64,000 nt of DNA. Source: Chlorobiaceae bacterium (GTDB lineage: Bacteria > Bacteroidota > Chlorobiia > Chlorobiales > Chlorobiaceae). Below are positions 54,612 to 64,000 of this stretch, piece after piece (position 1 is the stretch's first letter; each line of letters begins with the position of its first letter). The DNA lies in contig JABDHL010000022.1 in NCBI GenBank assembly GCA_012972825.1, forward strand, positions 1 to 64,000, given 5' to 3'. A model generated the notes under the pieces. The model searched no databases, was not told the origin of the DNA, and saw only the letters and a list, made by a program, of their open reading frames with translations. Made by a program: the position numbers and the translations under genes.

Positions 54612-54854
54612 TCATCGTATGAATTTATTAATAAAAAACAGCAAAAGGCTGAGCAGAAGAGAGAGCAGTATTGATGAGCCTATTGGAAAATAAAACCGGA
54701 AGTTACTTTTCTCTATCTTGATATCAAGAGGAAGATTTCCGAACCAGTTGAACCAGCGTGATGATGCTTCACTTTCAAAAATCATAAGAAGCAGGCCGAA
54801 TCCAACGATTATCAGACCTCCGACAACAATTATTTTACCTGCATCTGAAAACAC
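54612..54854 (-). CDS. DUF2905-family small membrane protein
   Basis: An 80-residue protein with two hydrophobic segments: [19 protein letters not shown] and a C-terminal [39 protein letters not shown] in between is the DUF2905 pattern. It ends 7 bp upstream of the hisB start, so the two are probably co-transcribed. The family has no known function. Confidence 0.85.
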   Translation of the reverse strand: MFSDAGKIIVVGGLIIVGFGLLLMIFESEASSRWFNWFGNLPLDIKIEKSNFRFYFPIGSSILLSLLLSLLLFFINKFIR

Positions 54855-54940
54855 GATTTGGATATTTTTTAAAAGTTGCTAACTTATGGCCATTATCATA
54901 TGAAGATACGATATTTGCAAATTTATTAAAGCGGCTGGAA

Positions 54941-55291
54941 ATGCATGTTTTTATTGTCATTGTTGGTTTACTTGCATCGATGCTGCTTATAGGTTCTATT
55001 TTGCTTCAGAGCCCTAAAAGCGGCAGCGGGCTAACCGGTGGAATGGCTGGCCTTGGTACTGTACAGACACTTGGCGTAAGAAGGACTGGCGATTTTTTAA
55101 GCAGGACAACAGGCGTTCTTGCTGCAATTGTCATGTTGCTTTGTTTTATCGCACAGTTTACTCTGCCAGGCAAAAAGACAGCAGCAACTTCGCCTGAAAG
55201 CGTTCTTCAGAAAAATGTCCCTGCAGCGCCTGCAGCTCCGGTAAAAACATTGCCTGCAGCACCCTCTCTTCCTGCACTGCCGGCAAAATAG
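54941..55291 (+). CDS. secG: SecG preprotein translocase subunit
   Basis: A 116-residue protein: two membrane helices ([20 protein letters not shown] and [17 protein letters not shown]) around the conserved loop [19 protein letters not shown]. SecG supports SecYEG export. The tail is a 40-residue Pro/Ala-rich extension ([18 protein letters not shown]...) beyond the conserved core. It is followed directly by tRNA-Lys. Confidence 0.95.
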   Translation: MHVFIVIVGLLASMLLIGSILLQSPKSGSGLTGGMAGLGTVQTLGVRRTGDFLSRTTGVLAAIVMLLCFIAQFTLPGKKTAATSPESVLQKNVPAAPAAPVKTLPAAPSLPALPAK

Positions 55292-55299
55292 AATTATAT

Positions 55300-55371
55300 G
55301 CGCCCGTGGCTCAATGGTAGAGCAATTGACTCTTAATCAATGGGTTGGAGGTTCGAGTCCTCCCGGGCGCA
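55300..55371 (+). tRNA. tRNA-Lys (anticodon CTT)
   Basis: The acceptor GCGCCCG pairs with CGGGCGC. The anticodon loop CTCTTAA gives CTT, and the T arm has GTTCGAGTC. 72 nt plus discriminator A. Unlike the other tRNAs in this window, CCA is encoded directly after it (55372-55374). Confidence 0.96.
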
Positions 55372-55374
55372 CCA

Positions 55375-55691
55375 TATAACATAAGGACTTACAGGTTTAC
55401 GTCTGTAGGTCTTTATTATTTAAACCATCCTTCGACCCTCTTCAACAATCATCTCGCATTAAGCGTATCACTTTCCAATTACCAGGGATTCTGTTCAATA
55501 ATGGTGATGGTAACGGTCAGTTTTTCGATGTGTTAACAGTATATTACATGAGCTTGACTAATGGGGAAAGAAAATTCTTGATATATGTTCGGAATATCAG
55601 GATTTGCGGGTGCTGTGTGTTGAAGAGAGAGAGTTCTGATGTGTATTCAGGGATTGGTGAGTGATACTATTGTTCAAAACGGAGGAGCATC
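55375..55691. other. Intergenic region between tRNA-Lys and the CheB-CheR hybrid
   Basis: These 317 bp hold a terminator hairpin at 55384-55414. The rest (55415-55691) shows no gene-like frame. A GGAGG-type site lies 10 bp before the CheB-CheR ATG. A promoter is presumably here but is not obvious. Confidence 0.6.
55384..55414 (+). terminator. Terminator hairpin after tRNA-Lys
   Basis: AGGACTTACAG and CTGTAGGTCTTT pair with two G:U pairs around an 8-nt loop, then T-rich sequence (TTTATTATTT). It lies about 13 bp after tRNA-Lys. Confidence 0.7.
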
Positions 55692-58676
55692 ATGAGAAAA
55701 GAGCCAGTCGTAAGGCGACCGAAAAAATTGCCGGAAGCTGATGTTGTCAAGCAAAAGCCGGTCATCTCTTTTCCTGTGATTGGAATTGGTGCTTCAGCTG
55801 GAGGGCTTGAAGCAATTGATCTTTTTTTGCAAAATGTCCCCTCCCTGTCCGGTATGGCTTTTGTTATTGTTCAGCATCTGGATCCGACACACAAGGGGAT
55901 AATGGTTGAACTGCTTCAGCGGGTTACTTCGATGCCTGTCATGCAGGTAACTGACCGACTCAAAATCGAACCTGATCACGTTTATATAATACCTCCGAAT
56001 CAGGATATGACGATTCTGCATGGTGTATTGCATTTACTTGACATGGTGAAGCCTCGAGGATTGCGGTTACCCATTGATTTCTTTTTCCGTTCTTTGGCAG
56101 ATGATTTTCAGGAACACTCCATCGGTGTAATTCTCTCGGGTATGGGCTTTGACGGAACACTTGGTTTGCGTTCCATAAAGGAAAAAGGCGGCGGAGTTTT
56201 TGTACAGGATCCGGCATCAGCCAAGTTTGACGGTATGCCCAGAAGTGCCATTGATGAAGGATTGGCTGATGTTGTAGCGCCAGTTGAGGAGCTTCCTGCA
56301 AAGATTATCTCTTATCTTCGTCATATTCCCATTACAGCCAAATCACCCATGACGCTTGAGGACAGGTCGCTGAGTGCCCTGGAGAAAGTTGTTATTCTTT
56401 TGCGTACTCATACCGGCCACGATTTTTCTTTCTATAAAAAAAATACAATTTACAGGCGTATCGAACGGCGTATGGGCATTCACAAGATTGAAAAGATTAC
56501 AGACTATGTTCGCTTTCTTCAGGAGAATCCACACGAGACGGAACTGCTTTTCAAGGAGTTGCTGATCGGTGTGACCAGTTTTTTTCGTGATCCACTTGCC
56601 TGGGAAGCCTTGAAAACACTTGCAATTTCTTCCATTATTGCTTCGCGCTCTTCCGGCGGTGTGCTGCGGGCATGGGTGGCCGGATGTTCAACCGGCGAGG
56701 AGGCCTATTCACTTGCTATTGTTTTCAGAGAAGTCCTTGCTTCCATGAACCCTGCAGGTAAATTCAAACTCCAGATATTTGCAACCGACCTTGATAAAGA
56801 TGCGATTGAAAAGGCTCGATCAGGAATATATCCGCCAAATATCACCGCGGATGTTTCGGCTGAACGCCTTAAAAGCTACTTTGAAAAAGATGACCGAGGC
56901 TACAGAATAACAAGAGAGATCCGCGAGTCAATAGTCTTTGCGCCGCAGAATGTGATTATGGATCCTCCTTTTACCAAGCTTGATATTCTTGTTTGTCGCA
57001 ACCTGTTGATTTATATGGAGCAGGAACTCCAGAAAAAACTTCTGCCATTGTTTCATTACGCACTTAATCCCGGCGGTATTCTTTTTCTTGGAAGTGCCGA
57101 AACGATCGGATCTAATACCCATCTCTTTGAACCACTTGACAGCAAGACACGTCTTTTCAGGCAGCTTCATCAAGGTGTTCGGGCAGAGCCCATTGATTTC
57201 CCATCATCATTTACCCATACCATGCTGAAGGTGAAGGATACTTCGGAAATTCTGAAGGCATCAACAATTTCCGATCTGAACATGAAGTCGATAACTGATC
57301 AGTATTTGCTGCAGCATTTTTCGCCGGCTGCGGTGTTGACGAACGATAAAGGGGATATCATCTACATCAGCGGTAGAACCGGCAAATACCTGGAACCCTC
57401 GGCAGGAAAAGCAAACATGAATGTCATTGCCATGGCTCGTGAAGGGTTGCGTTACGATCTCAATGTCCTTCTTGGCAATGTCATCCGACAGCAAGGGACG
57501 TTAACCAAAAAAGGTCTGGTTGTTGGAACAAACGGAGGAACACAGATTGTTGATGTAACGGTTAAACTTCTTGACAAGCCCGAAGCTCTGAAAGGTTTGG
57601 TCATGATTGTTTTTTCTGACGTTGTAAAAGGGGTGACAGCTTCAGACACACATGGTACTGCTTCACATGATGTCAGTAACAGCAGGGTTGCATCGCTGAT
57701 CGATGAGCTCAATCAGGCCAAGGATGAAATAGTCACCATTCGGGAAGAGATGCAGACCTCTCAGGAGGAACTTAAGTCTACGAATGAAGAAATGCAGTCG
57801 GCTAATGAGGAGATGCAGAGTACTAACGAGGAGCTTACCACCTCAAAAGAGGAGATGCAATCGCTGAACGAGGAGTTGCAGACAGTGAATCAGGAGCTGC
57901 AGTCCAAAGTGACCGACCTGTCGCAGGTAAACAATGACATGAAAAACCTGTTGAACAGCACTGATATTGCAACACTTTTTCTTGATGATGAGCTTAACAT
58001 ACGCAGGTTTACTAACAGAACTGCTGCTATAATCAAACTTATCCCCAGTGATATTGGTCGTCCGATCACCGATATAGTTACCGATCTGCACTATCCTGAT
58101 CTTGCAGACAATGCGCGTCAAGTGCTGCATACTCTTATTTTTACTGAAAAGGAGGTTTCTGCAACTGATGGTCGCTGGTTTATGGTGAAGATCATGCCAT
58201 ACCGTACACAGGAAAATCGCATTGTTGGTCTGGTGATCACTTTTCATGATATTACTATTGCGAAAAAATTGGAACAGAGTCTTCGTGAAAAGGAAGAGAG
58301 TTTCCGGCTTTTGTTTGAAGTCATGCCTGTAGGAACTATTCTTCAGAATCCGGATGGAAAAATAGTGATGGCAAATCCGGAAGCAGTGCGGATGATAGGG
58401 ATTCCATTGAAAGGAATGCAGGGCCAAACTCTCTCTGAACTTCAATGGAAACTTGTAAGGAAAGATGGGTCAGATTCTCCTGTGGAAGAATATCCGGATT
58501 TGGTTGCGTTGCGCACAGGGAAATCTGTCAGCGGCATTGTCATGGGCATGGTCCATTCTTCAGAGAAGAAGCGTTTTTGGATTAAGGCGAGCGCTGTTCC
58601 ACTATTACGGGAAGGGGAGAAACAACCATATCAGGTCTATTTGATGTTTTTAGAAATTGCCGAACCGGGATTATGA
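55692..58676 (+). CDS. CheB-CheR-PAS hybrid signalling protein
   Basis: A 994-residue multidomain protein. Residues ~30-205 are CheB-like methylesterase with the Ser/His/Asp sites GASAGG, VQHLDP and GMGFDGT. CheR-like methyltransferase follows at ~230-490 (WVAGCSTGEEAYSLAI for SAM binding, FTKLDILVCRNLLIYM). Then come a coiled coil of glutamate-rich repeats (676-740) and two PAS domains (about 750-985). No histidine kinase or receiver domain follows, so the output is not the usual kinase. No other chemotaxis genes are in the window. It may modify or sense something outside chemotaxis. Confidence 0.93.
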   Translation: MRKEPVVRRPKKLPEADVVKQKPVISFPVIGIGASAGGLEAIDLFLQNVPSLSGMAFVIVQHLDPTHKGIMVELLQRVTSMPVMQVTDRLKIEPDHVYIIPPNQDMTILHGVLHLLDMVKPRGLRLPIDFFFRSLADDFQEHSIGVILSGMGFDGTLGLRSIKEKGGGVFVQDPASAKFDGMPRSAIDEGLADVVAPVEELPAKIISYLRHIPITAKSPMTLEDRSLSALEKVVILLRTHTGHDFSFYKKNTIYRRIERRMGIHKIEKITDYVRFLQENPHETELLFKELLIGVTSFFRDPLAWEALKTLAISSIIASRSSGGVLRAWVAGCSTGEEAYSLAIVFREVLASMNPAGKFKLQIFATDLDKDAIEKARSGIYPPNITADVSAERLKSYFEKDDRGYRITREIRESIVFAPQNVIMDPPFTKLDILVCRNLLIYMEQELQKKLLPLFHYALNPGGILFLGSAETIGSNTHLFEPLDSKTRLFRQLHQGVRAEPIDFPSSFTHTMLKVKDTSEILKASTISDLNMKSITDQYLLQHFSPAAVLTNDKGDIIYISGRTGKYLEPSAGKANMNVIAMAREGLRYDLNVLLGNVIRQQGTLTKKGLVVGTNGGTQIVDVTVKLLDKPEALKGLVMIVFSDVVKGVTASDTHGTASHDVSNSRVASLIDELNQAKDEIVTIREEMQTSQEELKSTNEEMQSANEEMQSTNEELTTSKEEMQSLNEELQTVNQELQSKVTDLSQVNNDMKNLLNSTDIATLFLDDELNIRRFTNRTAAIIKLIPSDIGRPITDIVTDLHYPDLADNARQVLHTLIFTEKEVSATDGRWFMVKIMPYRTQENRIVGLVITFHDITIAKKLEQSLREKEESFRLLFEVMPVGTILQNPDGKIVMANPEAVRMIGIPLKGMQGQTLSELQWKLVRKDGSDSPVEEYPDLVALRTGKSVSGIVMGMVHSSEKKRFWIKASAVPLLREGEKQPYQVYLMFLEIAEPGL

Positions 58677-58780
58677 CTGGTTAATGTCGACTGATGCTAA
58701 GGCATATCATCAATTTGATCCAGAAACAACTCTCTTCATTGTTGTATTTCCGTAATTTTTAAAAAAAGGTAGTTATTGTC

Positions 58781-60115
58781 TTGATGAGAATTATCGACCG
58801 CTATATCCTTAAATCGCATTTCGGTCCCTTCTTGTTTGCTTTTATCACTATAGTTTTTGTTCTTATTCTGCAGTTTTTTGCCACTTTCGCCGATCGTTTT
58901 ATAGGTAAGGGTATTGAATTTTCAGCCATTGTTGAACTTATTGTTCTGCAGTCAGCATGGATGGTTGGACTTGCTGCACCCATGGCAGTTCTCATTGCGG
59001 TTGTCATGGTATTCGGATCTCTGACCACTACTTCTGAAATGACTGTTTTAAGAGCATCAGGGATCTCTCTCTTTCGGGTCATGATTCCAGTTCTCTGTGC
59101 AGGTCTTTTTCTTTCAGTGCTTGTTGAGCGGTTCAATAATATCGTGTTGCCTGAAGCAAATTTTTATGCAAAATCGCTGATGGTTGATATTGCAAAAGCG
59201 AAACCGGCGTTTGGATTAACTGAAAATGCTTTTTCAACGCTTGTTGATGGCTATTCCATCTATGTTCGTAAGTCAGATGACCGCTCAAAAGAAATAAGAG
59301 GTATTGTCATTTATGATACCTCAAAGAAAGACTACAGCACTATGGTCACTGCCGAAAAGGGGAGTATTGATTTTACCGCAGATTATCAGTATTTGGTCAT
59401 GACGCTTTTTAACGGCGAGATTCATGAAATCAGTCAGCCCGATCACAAGTCCTATCGTAATATAAGCTTCAAGAAGCATCGTTTTATTTTTGAGTCAACT
59501 GGTTTTGGTTTCTCACGCACCACCGGGGATCGGGTGCGTTCCGGAGATGGCGATCTTTCTGCGAAAGAACTTCTTGTTATCGTTGATGAATTCAGGAGAA
59601 GGATATCAGGTTCTGCAAAAAAAATTTGCATCCCGATTGAAAACATGGAACATCATATTGCGGAAAGCCGGACTGATGGTTCTCCAAACCGTCTCACACA
59701 CTCCGATGTTCCAAAGAGACCAATTGGGGTTGCTGATGCTGCAGTGTATCTTGATCGCCAGATTGATCAGCTGAACGGTGAACTTAAAAACATGGAATCC
59801 AACAGAGAGATGTACAATAAATATATGGCGGCATATCATAAAAAATACTCTCTCTCTCTTGCATGTTTTATTTTTGTCCTTGTAGGCGCACCCCTTGGCG
59901 TCTTGGCGAGGCGAGGTGGTTTCGGAGTCGGAGCGTCCATGTCGTTGCTTTTTTTTGTGCTCTATTGGATGCTTATGATTTCCGGAGAAAAAATTGCCGA
60001 ACGGGGTATTCTTGATCCCATAATCTCCATGTGGCTGGCCAATGCCGTGATGGCCTGTATCGGCATTGGTCTTGTGTTCAGTCTGAACGGTTCGGTATTT
60101 AATACTTCACGGTAG
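58781..60115 (+). CDS. LptF/LptG-family lipopolysaccharide export permease
   Basis: A 444-residue YjgP/YjgQ-family protein. N-terminal helices begin LFAFITIVFVLILQFFATF, with a conserved RFNNIVLPEANF. A periplasmic domain follows (HEISQPDHKSYRNISFKKHR), and C-terminal helices include FIFVLVGAPLGVLARRGGFG. With LptB it should move LPS to the outer membrane. A long charged region (about 255-340) before the C-terminal helices is larger than typical. Without a partner gene beside it I cannot say whether it is LptF or LptG. Confidence 0.92.
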   Translation: MMRIIDRYILKSHFGPFLFAFITIVFVLILQFFATFADRFIGKGIEFSAIVELIVLQSAWMVGLAAPMAVLIAVVMVFGSLTTTSEMTVLRASGISLFRVMIPVLCAGLFLSVLVERFNNIVLPEANFYAKSLMVDIAKAKPAFGLTENAFSTLVDGYSIYVRKSDDRSKEIRGIVIYDTSKKDYSTMVTAEKGSIDFTADYQYLVMTLFNGEIHEISQPDHKSYRNISFKKHRFIFESTGFGFSRTTGDRVRSGDGDLSAKELLVIVDEFRRRISGSAKKICIPIENMEHHIAESRTDGSPNRLTHSDVPKRPIGVADAAVYLDRQIDQLNGELKNMESNREMYNKYMAAYHKKYSLSLACFIFVLVGAPLGVLARRGGFGVGASMSLLFFVLYWMLMISGEKIAERGILDPIISMWLANAVMACIGIGLVFSLNGSVFNTSR

Positions 60116-60136
60116 TCGAAATCACAAAAAAAAGTA

Positions 60137-60529
60137 TCAGAGGCAATTTTTCTCTGAAACTGATGTTTTATACCCGCAGCAGAGCTCTTTTTTTACACCA
60201 TGCTCATCAAGACAGACAAAGGTGATATGCGTGCTGAAAGCAAGAATCCGTTCGCCGGTTTCAATGCTTTTTTTATAGACATGAACGGTATATTCGATTG
60301 AAGTATGACCAATTCTGGTTTTTTCAGTCACAAAACAAAGAATCGATCCGCCCCTGATGCTTTTTTTAAACTCAACCTTGTCCATTCCCACTGTGACAAA
60401 GTTGCAGCCTGGATAATCCAGCGATACCGTTATGTAGCTGACCTCGTCGATCCATTTCAAAAGGTTGCCGCCGAAGAGAAAGCCATAGTGGTTAAGGTGT
60501 TCAGGTAAAACAAGTTTATAGGTTTCCAT
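60137..60529 (-). CDS. Acyl-CoA thioesterase (hotdog fold)
   Basis: A 130-residue hotdog protein similar to YciA/BFIT-type acyl-CoA hydrolases: [20 protein letters not shown] at the core, with [14 protein letters not shown] and [13 protein letters not shown]. It cleaves acyl-CoA thioesters; chain length preference is not visible. It is transcribed towards the lptF/G gene. Confidence 0.88.
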   Translation of the reverse strand: METYKLVLPEHLNHYGFLFGGNLLKWIDEVSYITVSLDYPGCNFVTVGMDKVEFKKSIRGGSILCFVTEKTRIGHTSIEYTVHVYKKSIETGERILAFSTHITFVCLDEHGVKKELCCGYKTSVSEKNCL

Positions 60530-60651
60530 AGGGAGAGTTGAAAGTTTTTTGAAATGATGAAGGTTGTGATTATTCCGTTTTTGATCTGCACTTCCTGGTC
60601 TTTATAAAAGATTGTAAAATTAATATAATTGATGGTTAGCTGCATTGCGTT

Positions 60652-62289
60652 TTATTTCATCTCCTTTGAAGGCCTCACAAGAACTACCTTTTCCCGTTCG
60701 ACGAGAACCTGACCCGCAGAATGTTGTCTGCTGTGCCGGACATATTTTTTAAGAGTGTATATCACAGGCACAAGTTCTGAATGTTTTGCGGCAGAATACC
60801 AGGCGGCAATTTCTGCGGCTTTGTTGATCTCATCCCGATGATTCTGTGTTGCCCCTTTCAGGACGCAGTGAGAGCCTGATGCACCGCGGGCATGGAGCCA
60901 GATGTCATTGGGGCGGGCATACGTAAAGGTGAGCAGGTCATTGTTTGCTGCGTTTTTGCCTATGAGCAGAGTGACTGATGGAGAGAGTTGTACAATTCTG
61001 AATGGTAATGCGGAGCGGTGATTTTTCGATTGCAGAACGCCGGATTTGCTCGGCAGGTCGGTAAGGCTTGCAACAAACCGAAGTGCTTCTTTGGACGTTC
61101 TTATTGTATCGGTGGCTGCAAGACGCGCTTCAATTGCTGTTTTTTCTTGCTCAAGTCTGGCATGTCTTTCCAGCATTATTGTAAGTTTTCCTCTGGTTTT
61201 TGAAGCTTTTAAAAAATACTCTTCGGCATTTTTTTTATGCAGTGTTAACGCTTCTTTCAGAGGGATGGTTTTGTCCGGTGTGCCAGGCTCGAAAATGTCC
61301 GGTACCGTGATGTATTTTCGATCCGTTCTTGGCAGGTAGAGAGATGCCATGAGCAGATGACCGGACCTTTCATAGTTTCGGGCAAACTCCTCGAGCATTT
61401 CCGGGTTGAAGCTGTCAATTGCTTTTTGTTTTTTCCCGACTTCCCGCAGCAGTTTGGAACGAACCTCTTTCATCTTCTCTTTTGTATCAAGAAACTGCTG
61501 CATTGAAATGCTGTAATCGGTCACTCCTTCAAGAACGGCATCAAACAAGCGTGTCTGCGGGAGGGACGTGGGCAACAGCGAAAATTCCGGTTCGCCATGC
61601 TCATTTTCCGAGACCGCTCCTCTGGGGTCGAGCAGTTCATAAAAAAGTGACTGAAAAGCGGTGAAAAGTTTTTCAGGGTTAGTCTCACCCGTCGTCCGTT
61701 GTATCATTTCCCGAACAAGGGTGCGATCAAAACCGGGAAGAATGGCAGACAGTTTATCGGGCACGCTCTCTTCATTTCGTGAGCTGAATTGCTCAAGAAA
61801 AAGGGTTGTATTCATAGCAAGAACTTCAAGCTCTCTTAGAACTCCTGGTGCATTATTACCGGAAGCATAGGATTGACCGGCAAGGGAGTTTTTCAGCTTG
61901 AACGCATCAATAATCCGGTTCTCCCTGACGAGAAAGACATTTGTCTTCGAGGTGAATAACTGCAGGACAATGGTAGAGGCATCGCCGAGATGAAGACGTA
62001 TTTCCCTGTCATAAGGAGAGATGTCAATGCTTGAAACCTGCTGCTTCTTGATCACGCTCATCAGGTTTGCTGCATTGCGAGCTTTTTTGTGTACCCCTTC
62101 TCGCAGAAAGAACGAGAGCAGGGGAGTATGGGTGACAACCACAATCTGCAGATGTCGGCCATCAATATCAATAAAACTTATTGTCAGCTCATTTTTACGC
62201 TGTGAAAAGATCTCATTCACATGTCCCCCCGCAAGCCGTTCATGCAGCTCCATTGCTGCATGGTAGAGTGTGAAATAATTGCGTATCAT
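60652..62289 (-). CDS. rqcH: RqcH/NFACT-family ribosome quality-control protein
   Basis: A 545-residue NFACT protein. The N-terminal domain includes LHERLAGGHVNEIFSQRKNE. A long coiled coil occupies the middle (EKMKEVRSKLLREVGKKQKA, near 275-300), and the C-terminal NFACT-R domain is marked by NDIWLHARGASGSHCVLKG (near 465-485). RqcH binds stalled large ribosomal subunits and adds alanine tails for degradation. It is often misannotated as fibronectin-binding. It is divergent from the dCMP deaminase gene. Confidence 0.93.
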   Translation of the reverse strand: MIRNYFTLYHAAMELHERLAGGHVNEIFSQRKNELTISFIDIDGRHLQIVVVTHTPLLSFFLREGVHKKARNAANLMSVIKKQQVSSIDISPYDREIRLHLGDASTIVLQLFTSKTNVFLVRENRIIDAFKLKNSLAGQSYASGNNAPGVLRELEVLAMNTTLFLEQFSSRNEESVPDKLSAILPGFDRTLVREMIQRTTGETNPEKLFTAFQSLFYELLDPRGAVSENEHGEPEFSLLPTSLPQTRLFDAVLEGVTDYSISMQQFLDTKEKMKEVRSKLLREVGKKQKAIDSFNPEMLEEFARNYERSGHLLMASLYLPRTDRKYITVPDIFEPGTPDKTIPLKEALTLHKKNAEEYFLKASKTRGKLTIMLERHARLEQEKTAIEARLAATDTIRTSKEALRFVASLTDLPSKSGVLQSKNHRSALPFRIVQLSPSVTLLIGKNAANNDLLTFTYARPNDIWLHARGASGSHCVLKGATQNHRDEINKAAEIAAWYSAAKHSELVPVIYTLKKYVRHSRQHSAGQVLVEREKVVLVRPSKEMK

Positions 62290-62380
62290 GATTGAGGAAT
62301 GAGTTGCATGAGCCCGATCTTTTTCTCTATTTTAAGCATACCTTGGTTCTCTTTTTCATAATGTATTAAAAAATGAGGCT

Positions 62381-62914
62381 ATGCCGGATGCAGCGACAAC
62401 GGGAAGCAGCTTGCCTGGTGCTGAAAAAAGTGGTGGTTCAGAGCCGGCAAAGCGGTTAGGCTGGCATGAATACTTCATGAGTGTTGCCCATCTTATCTCC
62501 CGAAGGGCGACCTGTACCCGTGGTCATATTGGCGCGGTTATTGTCAAGGATCACAGCATTCTTTCAACGGGATACAACGGTGCACCTGCCGGTCTGCCTC
62601 ACTGTAACGACAGCAACTGCCGTATATACTGCAGTACCCACCCGGATGGGACAGTCGAAGAGAACTGTGTGAACACTATTCATGCGGAAATCAACGCCAT
62701 TGCCCAGGCGGCAAAGCATGGTGTGGCCATCAGGGATTCTGATATCTATATCACGGCCAGCCCCTGTATTCACTGCCTTAAAGTGCTGATCAATGTGGGG
62801 ATAAAAACAATCTATTACGATAAACCTTATAAAATAGAGAATATTAATGAACTGCTGCGACTTTCCGGCATCAGGCTGGTTCAGGTCAACATGCTCAACA
62901 TAGAGAAAGCGTGA
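62381..62914 (+). CDS. Deoxycytidylate deaminase (dCMP deaminase)
   Basis: A 177-residue zinc deaminase: [11 protein letters not shown] supplies the His and catalytic Glu, and [11 protein letters not shown] the two zinc cysteines. [20 protein letters not shown] is the substrate-binding start. The N-terminal 20 residues are a variable tail. It converts dCMP to dUMP for thymidylate synthesis. It is 2 bp upstream of ribD, so the two are co-transcribed. Confidence 0.93.
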   Translation: MPDAATTGSSLPGAEKSGGSEPAKRLGWHEYFMSVAHLISRRATCTRGHIGAVIVKDHSILSTGYNGAPAGLPHCNDSNCRIYCSTHPDGTVEENCVNTIHAEINAIAQAAKHGVAIRDSDIYITASPCIHCLKVLINVGIKTIYYDKPYKIENINELLRLSGIRLVQVNMLNIEKA

Positions 62915-62916
62915 CG

Positions 62917-64000
62917 ATGCACAGGAGTGATGATATCCTCTTTATGCGGCGTTGTCTGGAACTTGCCTTGAAGGGTGGCGGCAGTGTGAGCCCTAATCCC
63001 ATGGTAGGTTCGGTTATTGTCTATAATGGAGAAATTATCGGCGAAGGCTATCATGAGAGGTTTGGCGGCCCTCATGCTGAAGTGCACGCTCTTGCTTCAG
63101 TGGCGGATAAATCTTTGCTTCGTCATGCTACCCTCTATGTTAATCTTGAGCCCTGTTCCCATTTCGGAAAAACTCCTCCATGCTGTGATCTTGTTATTGA
63201 AAAGGGAATTGTCCGTGTTGTCATCGGTTGCCGCGATCCACATCCTGCTGTTGCGGGACAAGGAACAGCAAGGCTTGTTGCTGCAGGTATCGAGGTTACT
63301 CAAGGAGTACTTGAAGCAGAATGCATGAGAATCAATGAGGCATTTATTAAATATCATACCGCAGGGCTCCCTCTGGTTGCTCTTAAACTCGCTCAAACCC
63401 TTGATGGAAAAATTGCAACATCGATCGGTGCATCCCGCTGGATTACAGGCAAACAGGCAAGAGGAGAGGTTCATCGTCTCAGGAGTCTCTATGACGCAGT
63501 CATTGTTGGAGAAGCAACTGTTCGTGTCGATGATGCTCTTCTTACAGTAAGGCATTGTGCTGGTCGAAATCCCCTCAGGGTTGTTCTTGATCGTCAGTTG
63601 CACCTTCCTTTGGATGCAAAGATTTTTGGTGCTGAGGCATCAACAATGCTCTTTGCATCATCCTCAAGTTCAGGATTGCCGAAAGTGGCGATGTTAAAAG
63701 AAAGAGGGGTGACGGTTTTGTTTGTCGATGAGCATGCAGGAGAGCTCGACCTCAAACAGGTGCTTCTCGAACTGCATGACAGGCAGATTCTTTCAGTGAT
63801 GGTTGAAGGGGGAAGTCGGTTGTCGGCTTCATTTATTCGGCGAAAGCTTGTTGACAAACTCTATATATTTATTGCTCCCAAGCTTTTCGGCGGTGACGCT
63901 CTGAGCGCTTTTGCACCTCTTGGCATCACTATGCCGGATCACTCTGTGAATCTGCGATTTGAGCAATCCCGGTTTTTCGGTCATGATGTGCTGCTGGAGG
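62917..64000 (+). CDS. ribD: RibD: riboflavin deaminase/reductase (partial at window edge)
   Basis: The frame is open from an ATG two bases after the dCMP deaminase stop to the window edge (361 codons), so the last few residues are missing. The N-terminal deaminase domain has GPHAEVHAL and [12 protein letters not shown], the zinc ligands. The C-terminal reductase begins at [18 protein letters not shown] (about 150) and includes [14 protein letters not shown]. It carries out the second and third steps of riboflavin synthesis. Stop codon not visible. Confidence 0.95.
   Translation, partial: MHRSDDILFMRRCLELALKGGGSVSPNPMVGSVIVYNGEIIGEGYHERFGGPHAEVHALASVADKSLLRHATLYVNLEPCSHFGKTPPCCDLVIEKGIVRVVIGCRDPHPAVAGQGTARLVAAGIEVTQGVLEAECMRINEAFIKYHTAGLPLVALKLAQTLDGKIATSIGASRWITGKQARGEVHRLRSLYDAVIVGEATVRVDDALLTVRHCAGRNPLRVVLDRQLHLPLDAKIFGAEASTMLFASSSSSGLPKVAMLKERGVTVLFVDEHAGELDLKQVLLELHDRQILSVMVEGGSRLSASFIRRKLVDKLYIFIAPKLFGGDALSAFAPLGITMPDHSVNLRFEQSRFFGHDVLLE

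Noticed and set aside
57843-58445. Minus-strand 200-codon frame opposite the CheB-CheR coiled coil
   Set aside because: Its Leu/His/Cys-rich sequence reflects the opposite strand of a Glu/Gln repeat. No independent support.

Overview
The window looks like a chromosomal segment of a green sulfur bacterium (Chlorobium-like). The main reason is a reverse (sulfur-oxidising) dissimilatory sulfite reductase cluster. On the minus strand it reads sqr-dsrN, dsrC-A-B-L-U-E-F-H-T-M-K-J-O-P and dsrV-W, an order I recall from Chlorobiaceae. The species cannot be fixed from sequence alone.

Layout. (1) 1-6085: a minus-strand operon encoding a CsoR/CstR-family repressor, a TolC-like channel, a very short adaptor lipoprotein, an RND pump and a small protein cut by the window edge. 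A rhodanese gene is divergent, across a clear CsoR-type operator. (2) 6202-10428: an accessory patch with a VapBC-type toxin-antitoxin pair (29-bp palindromic operator) and a large fused restriction-modification enzyme. (3) 10485-12583: a LysR regulator and a YeiH-family transporter, with two near-identical operator boxes 20 bp apart between them. (4) 12673-29387: siroheme synthesis genes dsrW and dsrV, the full dsr set and a sulfide:quinone oxidoreductase. (5) 29995-37365: an assimilatory sulfate operon (compact siroheme sulfite reductase, APS reductase, CysD, and CysN with a decayed APS kinase domain), two nitrogenase-associated-type small proteins, an orphan small protein and a SulP transporter. 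(6) 37578-43575: a secreted protein, a degenerate class III cyclase-like protein, rubrerythrin, a Kef-type antiporter, an alpha/beta hydrolase and TrpF. (7) 43837-64000: housekeeping genes, including ahcY-metK, a sugar nucleotidyltransferase, a four-tRNA cluster, pheT, zapA, a probable 6S RNA, rny, hisB, secG, a CheB-CheR-PAS hybrid, an LptF/G permease, RqcH, dCMP deaminase and a truncated ribD.

How it works together: SQR feeds on sulfide, DsrE/F/H and DsrC carry sulfane sulfur to reverse DsrAB, DsrL handles the electrons, and DsrMKJOP links the pathway to the membrane quinone pool. The sulfite made this way lies between two neighbouring gene sets: a LysR/YeiH pair of a type linked to sulfite stress, and an assimilatory pathway that makes sulfite from sulfate. 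Having both directions within 30 kb is unusual, because most green sulfur bacteria are thought unable to assimilate sulfate. The best candidate for a little-described system is the left-hand operon. Its repressor has the Cys/Asn/Cys pattern of persulfide sensors rather than the Cys/His/Cys pattern of copper sensors, and it sits beside a rhodanese and an RND pump with a minimal adaptor.
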